Assembly (NCBI GenBank): GCA_020634435.1
Contig: JACKBS010000012.1
Span: forward strand, 186,001 to 250,000
DNA: 64,000 nucleotides
Direction: 5' to 3'
DNA from: Ardenticatenaceae bacterium
GTDB taxonomy: Bacteria > Chloroflexota > Anaerolineae > Promineifilales > Promineifilaceae
Below the pieces are notes generated by a model that worked only from the letters and a program-made list of their open reading frames with translations, made no database searches and had not been told where the DNA came from. The position numbers and the translations under genes are program-made. Of the stretch, positions 7,892 to 17,452 are shown one piece after another. How positions within the stretch are numbered: the stretch's first letter is position 1; each line of letters starts with the position of its first letter.

Positions 7892-8049
7892 CCCCTCCCC
7901 CACCCCACTTGCTTATTTAAACAAAGCTTTTCAGGTTTAATGCGTATACGTTGGTATACGCAGGCATTTGTCAGCGTATACCAACGTATACCTTTGTATA
8001 CGAAAAATTGAATTCATTTAAAGGGCAAAAGGGTGGGGTGGGGGAGGGG
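7892..8049. repeat. G-rich perfect inverted repeat around two iterons
   Basis: The arm CCCCTCCCCCACCCCAC (7892-7908) is the exact reverse complement of 8033-8049. The 124-bp loop holds two oppositely oriented iterons. The G-rich arms have several G-runs and could form cruciform or quadruplex structures. The arrangement suggests an origin or centromere, but no function is shown. Confidence 0.6.
7944..8001. repeat. Iteron pair and half-site, candidate centromere or origin
   Basis: GTATACGTTGGTATAC (7944-7959) is followed by its reverse complement GTATACCAACGTATAC (7976-7991) and a GTATAC half-site (7996-8001). The GTATAC boxes are palindromic, while the CAAC/GTTG spacer gives each site a direction. 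Further copies lie at 8367-8443 and upstream of parA. Confidence 0.7.
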
Positions 8050-8366
8050 GGTAATTAAGAATTTCTGCGTTTTACTTTGCTAGGAACAAAAGCTCTCATT
8101 TTGCCCCAACAAAAATTTCGCCTTAAATTCGCAAAGCACTTCGGATGAACAACATTACTCATCTTACCCAAAAATAGCGTAGGGATTGAAATTTAGGTCT
8201 TTTAGGCCAAATTTTTGGCTACTGGCAGAATCTGTCCATCCCGATTCAAGAAATTTGGTAAAAAGCAGCAAAGACGATGAAGTAGGGGCAGAATGTATTG
8301 TGAAAATGAACTTCCCACTTAAAAAGGCTTAGAATGACGCAGGCACAGCGCCAAATACAATTCTAC
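8050..8366. other. AT-rich gene-free stretch between iteron clusters
   Basis: No credible gene. The AT-rich DNA between two iteron clusters, following the G-rich arm, is consistent with a partition site or replication origin; no DnaA-box cluster was recognised. Confidence 0.45.
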
Positions 8367-8443
8367 GTATACCAACGTATTTCAGAGTATACGTTGGTAT
8401 ACGAACTCTGGAGTCCCGCGCTTATACGTATACGTTGGTATAC
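8367..8443. repeat. Second iteron cluster
   Basis: GTATACCAACGTATTT (8367-8382, imperfect), then GTATACGTTGGTATAC at 8387-8402 and again at 8428-8443. The last copy abuts the stop codon of the small DNA-binding gene (8444). Confidence 0.7.
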
Positions 8444-8845
8444 TCAACTAAAGTCAATCCCATTGCGATACTTGGGGGAATTGCTTTCAACTAACGCGGG
8501 TTCCGGTATCGTTTCATTGAGATAATAATCCCAGGCAAAAAGCAGCAGGTACTTGGCCAATTGAGAATCAGGAACCCCCAGTCGAATGGCTTCTTCGTGA
8601 ATGACCCCTTTCAACTCGGCCCCGATTTCATATGTCACGCGATTCATCAGCCGTTTTTGGGATGTCACGCGTTTTTTACGGCCGGAAGCAGATGTGGGCG
8701 GCTTTGCAGGGGATGGCGCCGGAGATTGTACTCTTTGGGGTATATCCTCTGGTTGAAGAACCGGTCTATCTTGTTCAGCCTTCGAGGGCAATCCTTGCAG
8801 CTCTCTCATGAGATCCGAGGGCATTTCCTTACGTTTACTCATCAT
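8444..8845 (-). CDS. Small DNA-binding partner of ParA (ParB/RHH-like)
   Basis: A 133-aa protein with a charged, Pro-rich, probably disordered N-terminal half (QSPAPSPAKPPTSASGRKKR) and a C-terminal compact region (VTYEIGAELKGVIHEEAIRL) that resembles small partition or ribbon-helix-helix DNA-binding proteins. It follows parA with an 11-bp overlap and starts at ATG 8845 or the adjacent ATG 8842, with AAGGA upstream. In type Ib partition loci the second gene encodes a small protein that binds centromere repeats and stimulates ParA; the iterons at both ends of this operon fit that. No ParB/Spo0J-type nuclease motif is present. Family assignment is from context. Confidence 0.65.
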   Translation of the reverse strand: MMSKRKEMPSDLMRELQGLPSKAEQDRPVLQPEDIPQRVQSPAPSPAKPPTSASGRKKRVTSQKRLMNRVTYEIGAELKGVIHEEAIRLGVPDSQLAKYLLLFAWDYYLNETIPEPALVESNSPKYRNGIDFS

Positions 8846-9578
8846 GCACTATCCTTCGCGTTAATTCCATATAGTCTCTTGCACCGTTACTGCTGGGATC
8901 ATACTCAAAGATATGTTGTCCGTAGGCGGGAGCCTCACTTAGACGCACGTTGTAGCGTATTGGTTGGCAGACTGCATCCCCAAAATATCCATCTAGCTGA
9001 GGTAATATCTCTTCAGTCTGTTTTACACGCCGGTCCAACGCTGTGGGCAGCACGTATCTCAATTCAACCGGATGGTACCGGCTCACCTCTTTAATTCGGT
9101 GGGTAAACTCAATCAAACCATCCAGGCTCAGCGCTTCCAGGTTAACCGGGGTCAATATCTCCTGAGCAAAAAACATGACATTAATTTGCAGATTGTCCCA
9201 CCCTGGTGACGTATCCAGAATGACGTAATCGTAATACTGGGCATAGGGTGACAAGGCATGGGCCAGGGTTTCTTCCTGGCGCATATCTGCTTCGGCAATG
9301 ACCTGCTTCACTGCGGCCAATCGATGCCCTCCAGATAGCAGATGGAGATTGGGCCTTGCCTCAACAAGCGCCTGCTCAAATTTGGCATTACCCAATATAA
9401 AATCCGCGAGACCTACTTCAGGCCGAACTCCCAGTGCTTTACCCGCCTGGGCCTGGGTATCGGTATCAATTAACAATACGCGCCGCCCGGAAATAGACAG
9501 CGCAGCCGATAAATTTACGGCAGTAGTTGTTTTTCCAACACCGCCTTTGGACAGGGAGATAGATAATATTCTTGCCAT
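8835..9578 (-). CDS. parA: ParA/Soj-type partition ATPase
   Basis: A 247-aa ParA with the deviant Walker A motif KGGVGKTT at residues 11-18, Walker A' LLIDTDTQAQAGKALG, and Walker B YDYVILDTSPGWD. Such ATPases form nucleoid-bound gradients that move plasmids, chromosomes or integrative elements. It has no N-terminal HTH extension, so it belongs to the short ParA group, which relies on the partner protein for autoregulation. The gene overlaps its partner downstream, and an iteron sits 47 bp before its start, a likely operator. The locus may have come with, or still maintain, a mobile element; the conjugation operon is 40 kb away. Confidence 0.92.
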   Translation of the reverse strand: MARILSISLSKGGVGKTTTAVNLSAALSISGRRVLLIDTDTQAQAGKALGVRPEVGLADFILGNAKFEQALVEARPNLHLLSGGHRLAAVKQVIAEADMRQEETLAHALSPYAQYYDYVILDTSPGWDNLQINVMFFAQEILTPVNLEALSLDGLIEFTHRIKEVSRYHPVELRYVLPTALDRRVKQTEEILPQLDGYFGDAVCQPIRYNVRLSEAPAYGQHIFEYDPSSNGARDYMELTRRIVHDE

Positions 9579-9624
9579 GTCGGAACTGTATCACAAATTG
9601 GACCACTGCGCTACGTATACTATC

Positions 9625-9640
9625 ATATACCAACGTATAC
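9625..9640 (+). promoter_or_regulatory. Iteron in the parA promoter, candidate operator
   Basis: ATATACCAACGTATAC, one mismatch from the consensus, within a longer GTATAC-rich block (9615-9645) 47 bp upstream of parA. A site here and clusters at the other end of the operon suggest the partner protein both represses parA and binds the centromere. Confidence 0.6.
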
Positions 9641-9645
9641 GTATA

Positions 9646-10398
9646 ATTTGGAGGGCAGCTTCATACATTTGGGGAATCTTGTTTAGAGTTATCAGCCTGT
9701 AGACCTGTCCTTATTGACCCAAATCCTTTACTTTTGGTCCGTTAAGAAAATGGATGACAAAACGGCCGTTCCTCCCCCCACATACACCTTTCATCATCCA
9801 CATACACAAGCGCATCCCTGCCTGCCAACATGCCAAAGCGAACGCGCATAGAGCTATTATCGCCATTAACAGCAGCGCCGGGCACCGACGGCCGTTCATC
9901 CCCCCCCGCATCACCCGCCGAAGCCCGACACATCATTCTGCTGGATGGATCGACGCATGATGAATGTCCAGGCCACCAACCCCATCAACACCGCGCGGGT
10001 CTAAACCAAAAATTACCGGGCTGGCAGTGGGGTAGGGGGGTACGGCCGTTTCGCCACCCTCTGATTTGTAACAAGGCGTCATACTAAGACGGTGTGCCCA
10101 ATGCCCACGTGAACCACCTGTACAGTTCCTGAGCGTACAGGTGCCGGTCCCCACGGCTCAGCGGGCCGGAAACAAGCGGGAAGGGCGGGACGTCGGTCAC
10201 CATAAACGGCCGTTTGCCCACCACTCATGCGCAGACCCCCATTACGCCGTCGTCCCTTGACGCCGATTGCGGGGGAACCACGGGGCGGCCATTCTCGCCC
10301 ACATAGGCATGTCAGGCAGCAAGAGAGCGTTATCCGGCCCCCGCCAATCTGAGGCTAACGACTGTATACTACAGCCAATGGCAGACAGCAGGTGACGG
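9646..10398. other. Gene-free, probably decayed stretch
   Basis: No convincing gene on either strand; short frames have odd composition and no ribosome-binding sites. ACGGCCGT palindromes occur at 9762, 9888, 10042 and 10206, each followed by TT. Confidence 0.6.
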
Positions 10399-11144
10399 AT
10401 GAATAAGCAAATTCCCAAAATCAACGCGACATTGCTGACCTATATTTTTGACGGCCAACCTCATCTACTGGCGGACCCGGTGGCCGATTGGCTCGCTTCG
10501 TCGCGGCCATTTGTCTCATTTGTTTCAACCTACCGGGACAAAATCCGCTAAAAGCTGCGCACGACAGCCGATGAAGCCAGTTTGTTGGACGTACGGCTCG
10601 AACTGGAGACGGCCTGGCGGCTGCTGGTCAACAGCGGCTGAGTGTGGCCTACGAGCCCCAGTGTAGCCAGGCGCGCTGTCCCGATTTTGCCGTGACCTAT
10701 ACCACCAGCCTGACCTTCATGCTGGAAGTGACCCGCTTGCAGGCCGGACCGCCGCTAACCACACCCAATCCAGCAACTGCTGAGCCATTGGTTGACGAAC
10801 GGCTGGCCGATGCGGTCTGCAGCAAGCTGAGCCAGCTGCTGCCCCATGGCGGCAATGTCCTGCTCATTGGCCTCGAAACAATGTCATTGACAAACGAAGA
10901 TCTGCGGGCCACCCTGGTACATCTCCAGCAGCGGGCCGAGCGCGAGGAAGCCGGTTTCCTGGCCCGGTATGGCTGGCGTAAGCGGGCCGATTTTTTCCGG
11001 TATTATGGTCGCTTAAGTGAGGTGCTGGTGCGGGGACCCGATTTGCGGGCGGCCGATGCCCTGCTGGCGTGGGTTAACCCGCGGGCAAAACATCCCCTGC
11101 CTGGCAAGGTGCAAACGGTCCTGTATCGCAGCCAGACAGGCTAG
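10399..11144 (+). pseudogene. Broken gene for a PD-(D/E)XK-like hypothetical protein
   Basis: From ATG 10399 the frame runs 50 codons (opening MNKQIPKINATLLTYIF, ending VSTYRDKIR), meets TAA at 10549-10551, and then continues as plausible protein (KLRTTADEASLLDVRLELET) until TGA near 10639. There the reading passes into another frame (VAYEPQCSQARCPDFAVTYT and onward) to the stop at 11142-11144. Joined, it is one protein of about 250 residues with an in-frame stop and a frameshift. The PDFAVTYTTSLTFMLEVTR stretch, with Asp in PDF and Glu in EVT, resembles a PD-(D/E)XK nuclease core, but the Lys is replaced by Thr/Arg, so this is tentative. Both lesions would have to be sequencing errors for the gene to be intact. 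Confidence 0.65.
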
Positions 11145-11683
11145 AGCTGCGGGTCAGCCAGGGGCGGAAAGATGTGCAGGGCGTGGGCAGGAAGGATGGT
11201 GCGGGAGGCGAAGGCATCAGGAAGAGCCAGATGATGTGTCGGCCGGGCGGTCGCTGCCTGGCAACAGGGGGGCCGCCTTCTCAATGCACTGGCAGGCAAC
11301 GGCGCTGCCCGATTGCTCTTTTTTGCTTACCGACGAAGCGTCTTTATTGTTGTTCCAGCCAGCGCAGTGCCTCCGTCGTATCGCTAAAAACCTGGACTTT
11401 GATGCCTAACTCACTGGAGCGTTTGATGACGCGATTCATGCTCATCTGGCCAACCACTTTTTCGGGCAAGAGTAAGGCCCAATATTTCCAGCCCGCCTTT
11501 AGGATACGCGGTTCCCACTGAGTTTGAGCCCATTCCATATCATCTGGTAGGAGGGCCGAATTATTGCGATCATCTGACAGCCATTTGACACAATGATGTT
11601 TTTCAAAGGCCGCCGCGCCGCTCATCAAGCCATCGCGAAATTTTTCGCCGAAAATAAATTTATGAAACTGGTGCCGGACAATA

Positions 11684-12553
11684 GACCTCTTGCAAAAGTC
11701 ACTTTATTCCAAGTGACAAATTGTAAATCGAAGCAATCAAATTAAATCGCAAACCAAACCGTTTGCGCCGATTGCGATATCGCTCTTTCAAAATACGAAA
11801 TATCTTGAGCTTGCCTATCACATGCTCACCATAGATTCTGGCTTTCGCCAATGCCCGATTCACTGCTTTTTCCTCTTTGGTGAGAGGATGATGCTTAGAT
11901 TTCTTTTGGGGCGTTTGGCTATTCTTGTGAATCTTAACGATGCCTTGATATCCTGAATCAGCCAAGCAAGTGATGGTTTGTATCATCCCTTGGCCACTCT
12001 CTTTGAACAGCTTGAAATCATGTTTCTTGCCTTCGCTAAAGGCGGTGGTCACAATCTCAAGGGTTGTTAAGTTGACGATGACCTGCGCTTTTTGCGTATG
12101 GCACTTTCTCTTGCCACTAAAGTGCCTCTTTGTGTTTTTGGGTCGTTCTATCGGTTGTTCGGTGGCATCAACAATGACAACTTCGATGAGCGTATCGCTG
12201 GCTTGCAACTTTTTCTTGCCAGGTAAGGTGAATTGGCCTGACTCAACCAGCGTATTTTCAACTTGCTGAATTGTCCGGCAAACGGCCGACTCGCTAATTC
12301 CGTAGGCCTGGCCGATATGAAACTGGGTACGATACTCTCGCCAGTACATCAGGGTCAACAAGAGTTGGTCTGCCCGTGACAATTTAGGTGGTCTACCAAA
12401 GGTGGGCATTGTTTTTTCTAAAATAGCCACCATTTGCTTAAAGATTGGGTGTGGCACACCCGTTAAACGTTTAAATTTCGCATCGGATAAGTTTTGAATG
12501 TCGGCATATTTCATACAGCAATTATGCCTAATTTTCTACTTATGCAAGAGGTC
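11684..12553 (-). mobile_element. IS5-family insertion sequence, 870 bp
   Basis: Terminal inverted repeats GACCTCTTGCAaAAGT (left) and GACCTCTTGCAtAAGT (right, read inward) match at 15 of 16 positions. A TA duplication flanks the element (11682-11683 and 12554-12555). It carries one transposase gene filling most of the length. The element appears complete. Confidence 0.92.
11699..12514 (-). CDS. IS5-family DDE transposase
   Basis: A 271-aa transposase with an N-terminal HTH region (about residues 45-95, FGRPPKLSRADQLLLTLMYW then YGISESAVCRTIQQVE) and a DDE catalytic domain: Asp116 in VIVDATEQPIERP, Asp186 in CLADSGYQG and Glu230 in YGEHVIGKLK, with the basic segment FGLRFNLIASIYNL at the end. 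The frame is intact from end to end and both IS termini are present, so the element may be active. It catalyses cut-and-paste movement of its own element. Its AT-rich coding sequence differs from the GC-rich flanks. Confidence 0.93.
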   Translation of the reverse strand: MKYADIQNLSDAKFKRLTGVPHPIFKQMVAILEKTMPTFGRPPKLSRADQLLLTLMYWREYRTQFHIGQAYGISESAVCRTIQQVENTLVESGQFTLPGKKKLQASDTLIEVVIVDATEQPIERPKNTKRHFSGKRKCHTQKAQVIVNLTTLEIVTTAFSEGKKHDFKLFKESGQGMIQTITCLADSGYQGIVKIHKNSQTPQKKSKHHPLTKEEKAVNRALAKARIYGEHVIGKLKIFRILKERYRNRRKRFGLRFNLIASIYNLSLGIK

Positions 12554-12614
12554 TAATCTTTTTATCCGGGTATACCCACACCGTAACAAATTCGTTGTCT
12601 ACAACTGTCTCCAT

Positions 12615-13871
12615 CTGGAAAAGCTCCTTATGCCAGGGGTGGCGAAAAGGTGCGCCTCCCGACACACGCCGGTAAATCTGGCCAACCGGGTCGCGCTTGG
12701 CCGGTTGCTGAGGCCAACTAGTTCGCTAAATCTGCTGGAAGAAATAACGAGGCAGCCGGATGGTACGAATGGGCGGGTGGCTTCAACGCCAGAAAGTCGG
12801 CGAAACGGCCGTCTGCTAACAAAACGATGCCCTTAAGGGCGCAGCCGCAGCCGCGGCACACCAGCCGAACGGGTTAACCCAATAGACAGCCAACCGGCAG
12901 ATAAGTGCGGGCGGTGGGAATAGGTAACCCATTTAGCAAGCTGTGCCGGTTGTTTTACACAGGGGATAGAGGGTGCACGGGGGATAAAACAGCCGATTGA
13001 CGGCGTGACGCCCCTGCTTTCCAGCCCGAAAACCAGGCTAGGCGGTTGTGGCTTGGGCGGTGGGTGGTGGCCAAGGTTCTGGGTCGTAAGAGAGCCCATC
13101 GGCTGTGTGCCTGAAACAAGCTGCGGTACGGTAGGTGCGGCAGCCAGACGGGTCGTAGACCGGGTTGAGCACCAGCCCGGCTTGCCGCCCGGTTTGGCTT
13201 CGTCAGCGCGTGGGCGTGCTGCCCTTCTCCTGGCGCTCCGTGAGGCGGTGCTCCCGGCAAAAGCGCCATGAGGCTACGGCCAAAGAAATCGGCTGTTATG
13301 TCCCGGAATTACCCAAAATAGGGAATCTGGTTTGCAAAATAGGGAGGCGTTCCCGATGAATTGGCCAGATAAAACGCCTATGCTGAAACCGTGTCCGAAG
13401 GCTTAAATTTGTCTGGCTGACCGGTGCCCAACCGGAGCCATCAGGAGAATAGCGTATGAAATAAATCCCTGCTCCCCATCATTGGCCCAAGAAAGTAAAA
13501 CAAACGACGCCCCGCAAGCCACCCACCGAGAAACGGCCGTTTGATGCTCCGGCGGTCGGAGGACGGCCAATGTTCACTAACGTCCATACTACACAACCCC
13601 ACATGTTGGCCAACAAACGCGACGCGTTTTGTTGAGCAAGTTCCAATCAATCCATCGTTCCCTTAAACATTCCCGCCCGCAACATGCCCCCATTGAAAAG
13701 TCTCAGGGTGACGTTTCCGTTGCCGCCCCGCCTTTTACCGGGCCGATATTTCCCCGGTAGGGCCTTGTTGTTTGTCAGTAAACAGCCGGTATGTCCCTTT
13801 GTTTCCGGCGGCTAAGCCTGGCTGTTTTGTATTACTGAAGCCGTAAAAACAGTTTGTAAAAAGGAAATCAA
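12615..13871. other. Gene-free stretch before the CSLREA protein
   Basis: No credible coding sequence in 1.25 kb; open frames are GC-driven and lack ribosome-binding sites. ACGGCCGT occurs at about 12805 and 13533. A possible structured leader is listed separately at 13781-13826. The stretch looks like decayed coding DNA. Confidence 0.55.
13781..13826 (+). promoter_or_regulatory. Possible structured leader of the CSLREA gene
   Basis: The outer arms AACAGCC (13781-13787) and GGCTGTT (13820-13826) enclose a second pairing GCCGG/CCGGC, 45 bp before the gene start. It could be a regulatory hairpin in the 5' leader. I could not match it to a known riboswitch class. Confidence 0.25.
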
Positions 13872-16800
13872 ATGAAAAAGCGTATAAGAATTGTAACGGT
13901 AATCCTTGGTATGACGTTGGCGGTTTGGCTTTTAAGTCAAAGGGCTTACGCTCAAGATGGCCTTAGCCAACCAAGCGTCAATGCCGCAGCCCCCGCAGCG
14001 ACCTACACCGTGAACAGCAACGACGACACCGATGACGGCAGCTGCAACAGCACCCACTGTAGCCTGCGTGAGGCAATCAATGCGGCCAACAGTCACGCCG
14101 GTTCGGACACGATTCTGTTTGACTTTACCGGTCCCGTGGCCATTTTGCCCACCTCGGCGCTGCCCATCATCACGGACCCCGTCATTATTGATGCCATTGC
14201 GTTCAGCAGCGGCCATTGTCCGACATTGACTGGACCGGCGGATATCGAAGTGACGTTGAGCGGTTTTGCTGCGGGCAACGTGAGCGGTTTGCGGCTGGGA
14301 GAAGGCAGCAGCGGCAGCACCATCAAGGGGCTGGCCATCATTCTTTTCCAGCAATTTGGGGTGGTGGTTGAGCCCGGCAGCGACAACAACATCATTCGCT
14401 GTAACCATATCGGCATTGATGCCAGCGGCAATATCGGCTTAGGTAACGGTGCCAGCGGCATCACTATTAATGGGGATAACAACAGGGTAGGGGGAAGTTC
14501 ACCGGATGACCGGAATGTCATCAGCGACAACGGTACGGCGGGGGTTCTTCTCAACTCTGAGGGGGCGTTTAACGTAGTGGCCGGTAACTACATTGGTACA
14601 GAGGCCGATGGCGTTTCACCCCAGGGCAACAGCCTGCGTGGGGTAGGTATTTACGGGAGCAACAACACCATTGGCGGCCTGACAACCAGTGAACGGAATG
14701 TGATTGCGGACAACGTGGCCGATGGCATCTGGGTCAGCGATCAAGGTGGGGTGCCGACGGACAACCTCATCATTAACAACTACATTGGTGTGGATAAAAA
14801 CGGCGACCCGCTGGGCAACCATAACAATGGGGTTTGGCTGAGGGAGGGCACCGGTACAACGGTTGGTAATTCCAGCGCTCCCAACCTGATTGCCCATAAC
14901 AGCTGGAACGGCATTCGGGTGGGCGAGGACGCTGAAGAAAATGCGCTGCGGGTGAATATTATTCGGGATAACGGGCTGCTGGGGATTGACCTGCAAGGAC
15001 CGGGTGAAGCGCTTGGTGAAGTGACCCTTAACGACACCAACTCGGACAACGACACCGGCGCCAACGGCTTGCAAAATTACCCCATCCTCAATTCGGCCGA
15101 GGTCAACGGCCGTATCCAGGGCACCCTGGCTGGGGCGCCCGGCAACGACATTTCGCTCTTCTTTTATACCAATAGCCGCTGTGATGATTCCGGTTATGGC
15201 GAAGGGGCCCAGTTCCGTCAGGCGGTAGACGTGACCATTCCGGGTGGTGGTGTGCTAGTATTTGACTTTTTCCTCAGTTCGCCCCTGAATGCGGGCCAAT
15301 ATATCGTGGCCACGGCCATCGACATCAGCAACGAAAACACCTCAGAGTTTAGTAACTGCGCGCAGGTGAGCGAGGCCACCTTTGTCGTTGATTCTATTGG
15401 CACGGTGGCTGATGGTAATCCCGGTGATGGCCTTTGTGATGTACCGGGCGTACCGACGGAATGCACCCTCAGGGCCGCCATCATGGAGATTAACGGCCTG
15501 GCCAGCAACGGGCCATTCCGCATTGAATTTAACATCCCTGGCGCCGGGCCACACGTGATCGCCCCGTTGAATGCGTTTGATGCCATCACCAAACCGGTCA
15601 CGATTGATGGCACTTCCCAGCCTGGGGCCGCGTGCCCCGATGGCAGCACCCCGGCCAATCTGCTCATTGTTTTGGACGGCAGCGGCATGACCGGTGTGTT
15701 TAGCGGCAGCGGCTTGACCCTGGCGGCCGGCAGCGACGGCAGTGAAATTAGCGGATTGGTGATTGGCGGCTTTTCCGAACAGGGTCTTGTGGTGAACAGC
15801 GACAACAACGCCATCACCTGCAACCACATTGGGGTGAATGCCGCCGGTACGGCCGATTTTGGCAACGCCTTAAACGGTATTCGTGTCAGCGGCGCCAGCA
15901 ACCGGATTGGCGGGCTTTCCAGCAGCGTACGGAATGTCATTTCAGGCAATGATGTCAGCGGCATCTTACTCAGCAGTGGCGCCACCGAAAATAAGGTGCA
16001 GGGCAACTATATTGGTCTTAATGCCGCTGGCGATGCCGCGCTGGGCAATACGGAAGCTGGGATTCGTCTGAACGAAGCCACGGGGAACCGTATTGGCGGC
16101 AGCGTGGGTACGGCGCGCAATGTCGTTTCCGGCAACGGATTGTATGGCATCCAGCTGCGCAGCCTGTCCGACGGCAACCAGGTATGGGGTAACCGCATTG
16201 GCACCGACCGCACGGGCACAACGGCCGTTCCTAACCAGACCGGCATCTATGTGCGTAACGCTAACAGCAACGAAGTGGGTGGAGATGCGGCCGAGAAAGG
16301 CAACCTGATTGCCGGGAACAGCCTCAACGGCGTGCGTATCCATGATGCGGCCGCGAACAATCTTGTCCAGTACAACACGATTGGCCTGAACCTCAATGGC
16401 GACGCGTTGGGCAACGGCAGCCATGGCCTCTTCTTGGACGCCAATGTTGCCCTCACCCTGGTGGTCGATAACACCATTGCCCATAACAACGCCGCCGGTG
16501 TGGCCATTGTGGCCAGCTCGACCCAGAACACCGTGTATGCAAACAGTATCTGGGCCAACGGCGGCCTGGGTATTGACCTGAATGACGATGGGGTGACGGC
16601 CCATGATGGCGTAAACGATGCCGATACCGGGGCCAACAACCTGCAAAATGCGCCGCTGATGCGTTCGGCCAATCCAACAACCGGGGATATTTCCGGCACG
16701 ATGGAAGGCGTGCCCAACACCGTGTACCGGCTGGACTTTTATGCCAACGATACCTGTGATCCCGCCGGGTATGGGGAGGGCCAAGTTTATCTGGGCAACG

Positions 16801-16979
16801 GCTCGGTGACTACCGGGGCCACTGGCAGCCAGCAGTTTACCGTCGCTGTAGGCGGCTATGCGGCGGGTGATTTCATCACCACCACCGCCACCGACCCCAG
16901 TGGCAACACCTCGGAGTTCTCGATTTGCGCTACGGCTGGCGGCTCCCCGCCTGTCTATTTGCCGCTGGTTGTGAAATAA
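13872..16979 (+). CDS. Secreted CSLREA-domain parallel beta-helix protein
   Basis: A 1035-aa exported protein with a signal peptide (residues 1-27, MKKRIRIVTVILGM then a hydrophobic core to AYAQ). It is an internal duplication: each half opens with a CSLREA-type module (CSLREAINAANSHAG near residue 65 and CTLRAAIMEING near 525). Each then runs through right-handed beta-helix turns rich in N-x-IGG/GNYIG and ends in a beta-sandwich-like segment (FFYTNSRCDDSGYGEG and DFYANDTCDPAGYGEG). The C-terminus PPVYLPLVVK is a short hydrophobic tail shared by other secreted proteins here. Likely a surface or matrix protein of unknown ligand. AAGGAAAT precedes the ATG. It is monocistronic and convergent with the next gene. 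Confidence 0.88.
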   Translation: MKKRIRIVTVILGMTLAVWLLSQRAYAQDGLSQPSVNAAAPAATYTVNSNDDTDDGSCNSTHCSLREAINAANSHAGSDTILFDFTGPVAILPTSALPIITDPVIIDAIAFSSGHCPTLTGPADIEVTLSGFAAGNVSGLRLGEGSSGSTIKGLAIILFQQFGVVVEPGSDNNIIRCNHIGIDASGNIGLGNGASGITINGDNNRVGGSSPDDRNVISDNGTAGVLLNSEGAFNVVAGNYIGTEADGVSPQGNSLRGVGIYGSNNTIGGLTTSERNVIADNVADGIWVSDQGGVPTDNLIINNYIGVDKNGDPLGNHNNGVWLREGTGTTVGNSSAPNLIAHNSWNGIRVGEDAEENALRVNIIRDNGLLGIDLQGPGEALGEVTLNDTNSDNDTGANGLQNYPILNSAEVNGRIQGTLAGAPGNDISLFFYTNSRCDDSGYGEGAQFRQAVDVTIPGGGVLVFDFFLSSPLNAGQYIVATAIDISNENTSEFSNCAQVSEATFVVDSIGTVADGNPGDGLCDVPGVPTECTLRAAIMEINGLASNGPFRIEFNIPGAGPHVIAPLNAFDAITKPVTIDGTSQPGAACPDGSTPANLLIVLDGSGMTGVFSGSGLTLAAGSDGSEISGLVIGGFSEQGLVVNSDNNAITCNHIGVNAAGTADFGNALNGIRVSGASNRIGGLSSSVRNVISGNDVSGILLSSGATENKVQGNYIGLNAAGDAALGNTEAGIRLNEATGNRIGGSVGTARNVVSGNGLYGIQLRSLSDGNQVWGNRIGTDRTGTTAVPNQTGIYVRNANSNEVGGDAAEKGNLIAGNSLNGVRIHDAAANNLVQYNTIGLNLNGDALGNGSHGLFLDANVALTLVVDNTIAHNNAAGVAIVASSTQNTVYANSIWANGGLGIDLNDDGVTAHDGVNDADTGANNLQNAPLMRSANPTTGDISGTMEGVPNTVYRLDFYANDTCDPAGYGEGQVYLGNGSVTTGATGSQQFTVAVGGYAAGDFITTTATDPSGNTSEFSICATAGGSPPVYLPLVVK

Positions 16980-17452
16980 CGGTGATGGGCATTGCCTCTT
17001 GCCTTCTTCTCGCCATGGTGAATGTGGTCGCCCTTGATTCTATTGGTCGGCCGATGCTGAGGGGGAGGTAAGGTGCGGTGTCTGGGCGTCGCTGGCGGGT
17101 AGATTAGGCAAGAACCCTAGGGTTAAGGGTGGCGCAAGGCAAGCTCTCAGCGTCACAAACGGCCGTTTTTCCCAACTGCGGGTTCTGATCCTCATGTGAC
17201 ATGACGGCTGCCTGACAACCACGCGGCGACCATTGCCAAATAAGTGGACGGCGGGATGGCGCGACGGAGCGATCCGGTACGCGCCACCCGCTCGAGCTAT
17301 GACGGTGTACGATAAACAGCGTTAGACAACAGAAGATGGATGAATTTTCCCCAACCCGTATGTATTTGGGGAAATCCATTTCAAACAATGCGTCGCCGGA
17401 GCCGCTGTCAATCCAGTGCTAGGCCTGAAAATGCTGGCCCTTCTCTAGGCGG
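16980..17452. other. Gene-free stretch between convergent surface-protein genes
   Basis: Nothing coding recognised. An ACGGCCGT palindrome followed by TTTTCCC lies near 17160. No clear terminator hairpin was found. Confidence 0.5.

Larger units (their letters stand above)
11344..12614 (-). pseudogene. STAS/SpoIIAA-like gene split by an IS5-type element
   Basis: The 5' part starts at ATG 12614 (METVVDNEFVTVWVYPDKK, with AAGGAG upstream) and is cut after 12554. The 3' part is 11344-11683 (FGEKFRDGLMSGAAAFEKHH onward, ending TEALRWLEQQ). Removing 11684-12553 and one copy of the TA duplication restores a single 132-codon frame across the junction, reading KKIIVRHQFHKF. The restored protein resembles small STAS/SpoIIAA-like single-domain proteins (WLSDDRN, ALLLPEKVVGQMSMNR). 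Function of the family is unclear. The insertion must be recent, because no other lesion is visible in either part. Confidence 0.8.

Noticed and set aside
12833..13269. Arg/Pro-rich frames in the decayed stretch
   Set aside because: Composition-driven, overlapping on both strands, and without ribosome-binding sites.
13781..13826. c-di-GMP riboswitch before the CSLREA gene
   Set aside because: The paired arms exist, but the conserved core bases of that class could not be found; kept only as a possible structured leader.
15218..16784. Long minus-strand frames opposite the CSLREA gene
   Set aside because: Antisense shadows of a repetitive GC-rich gene; no start signals or domains.
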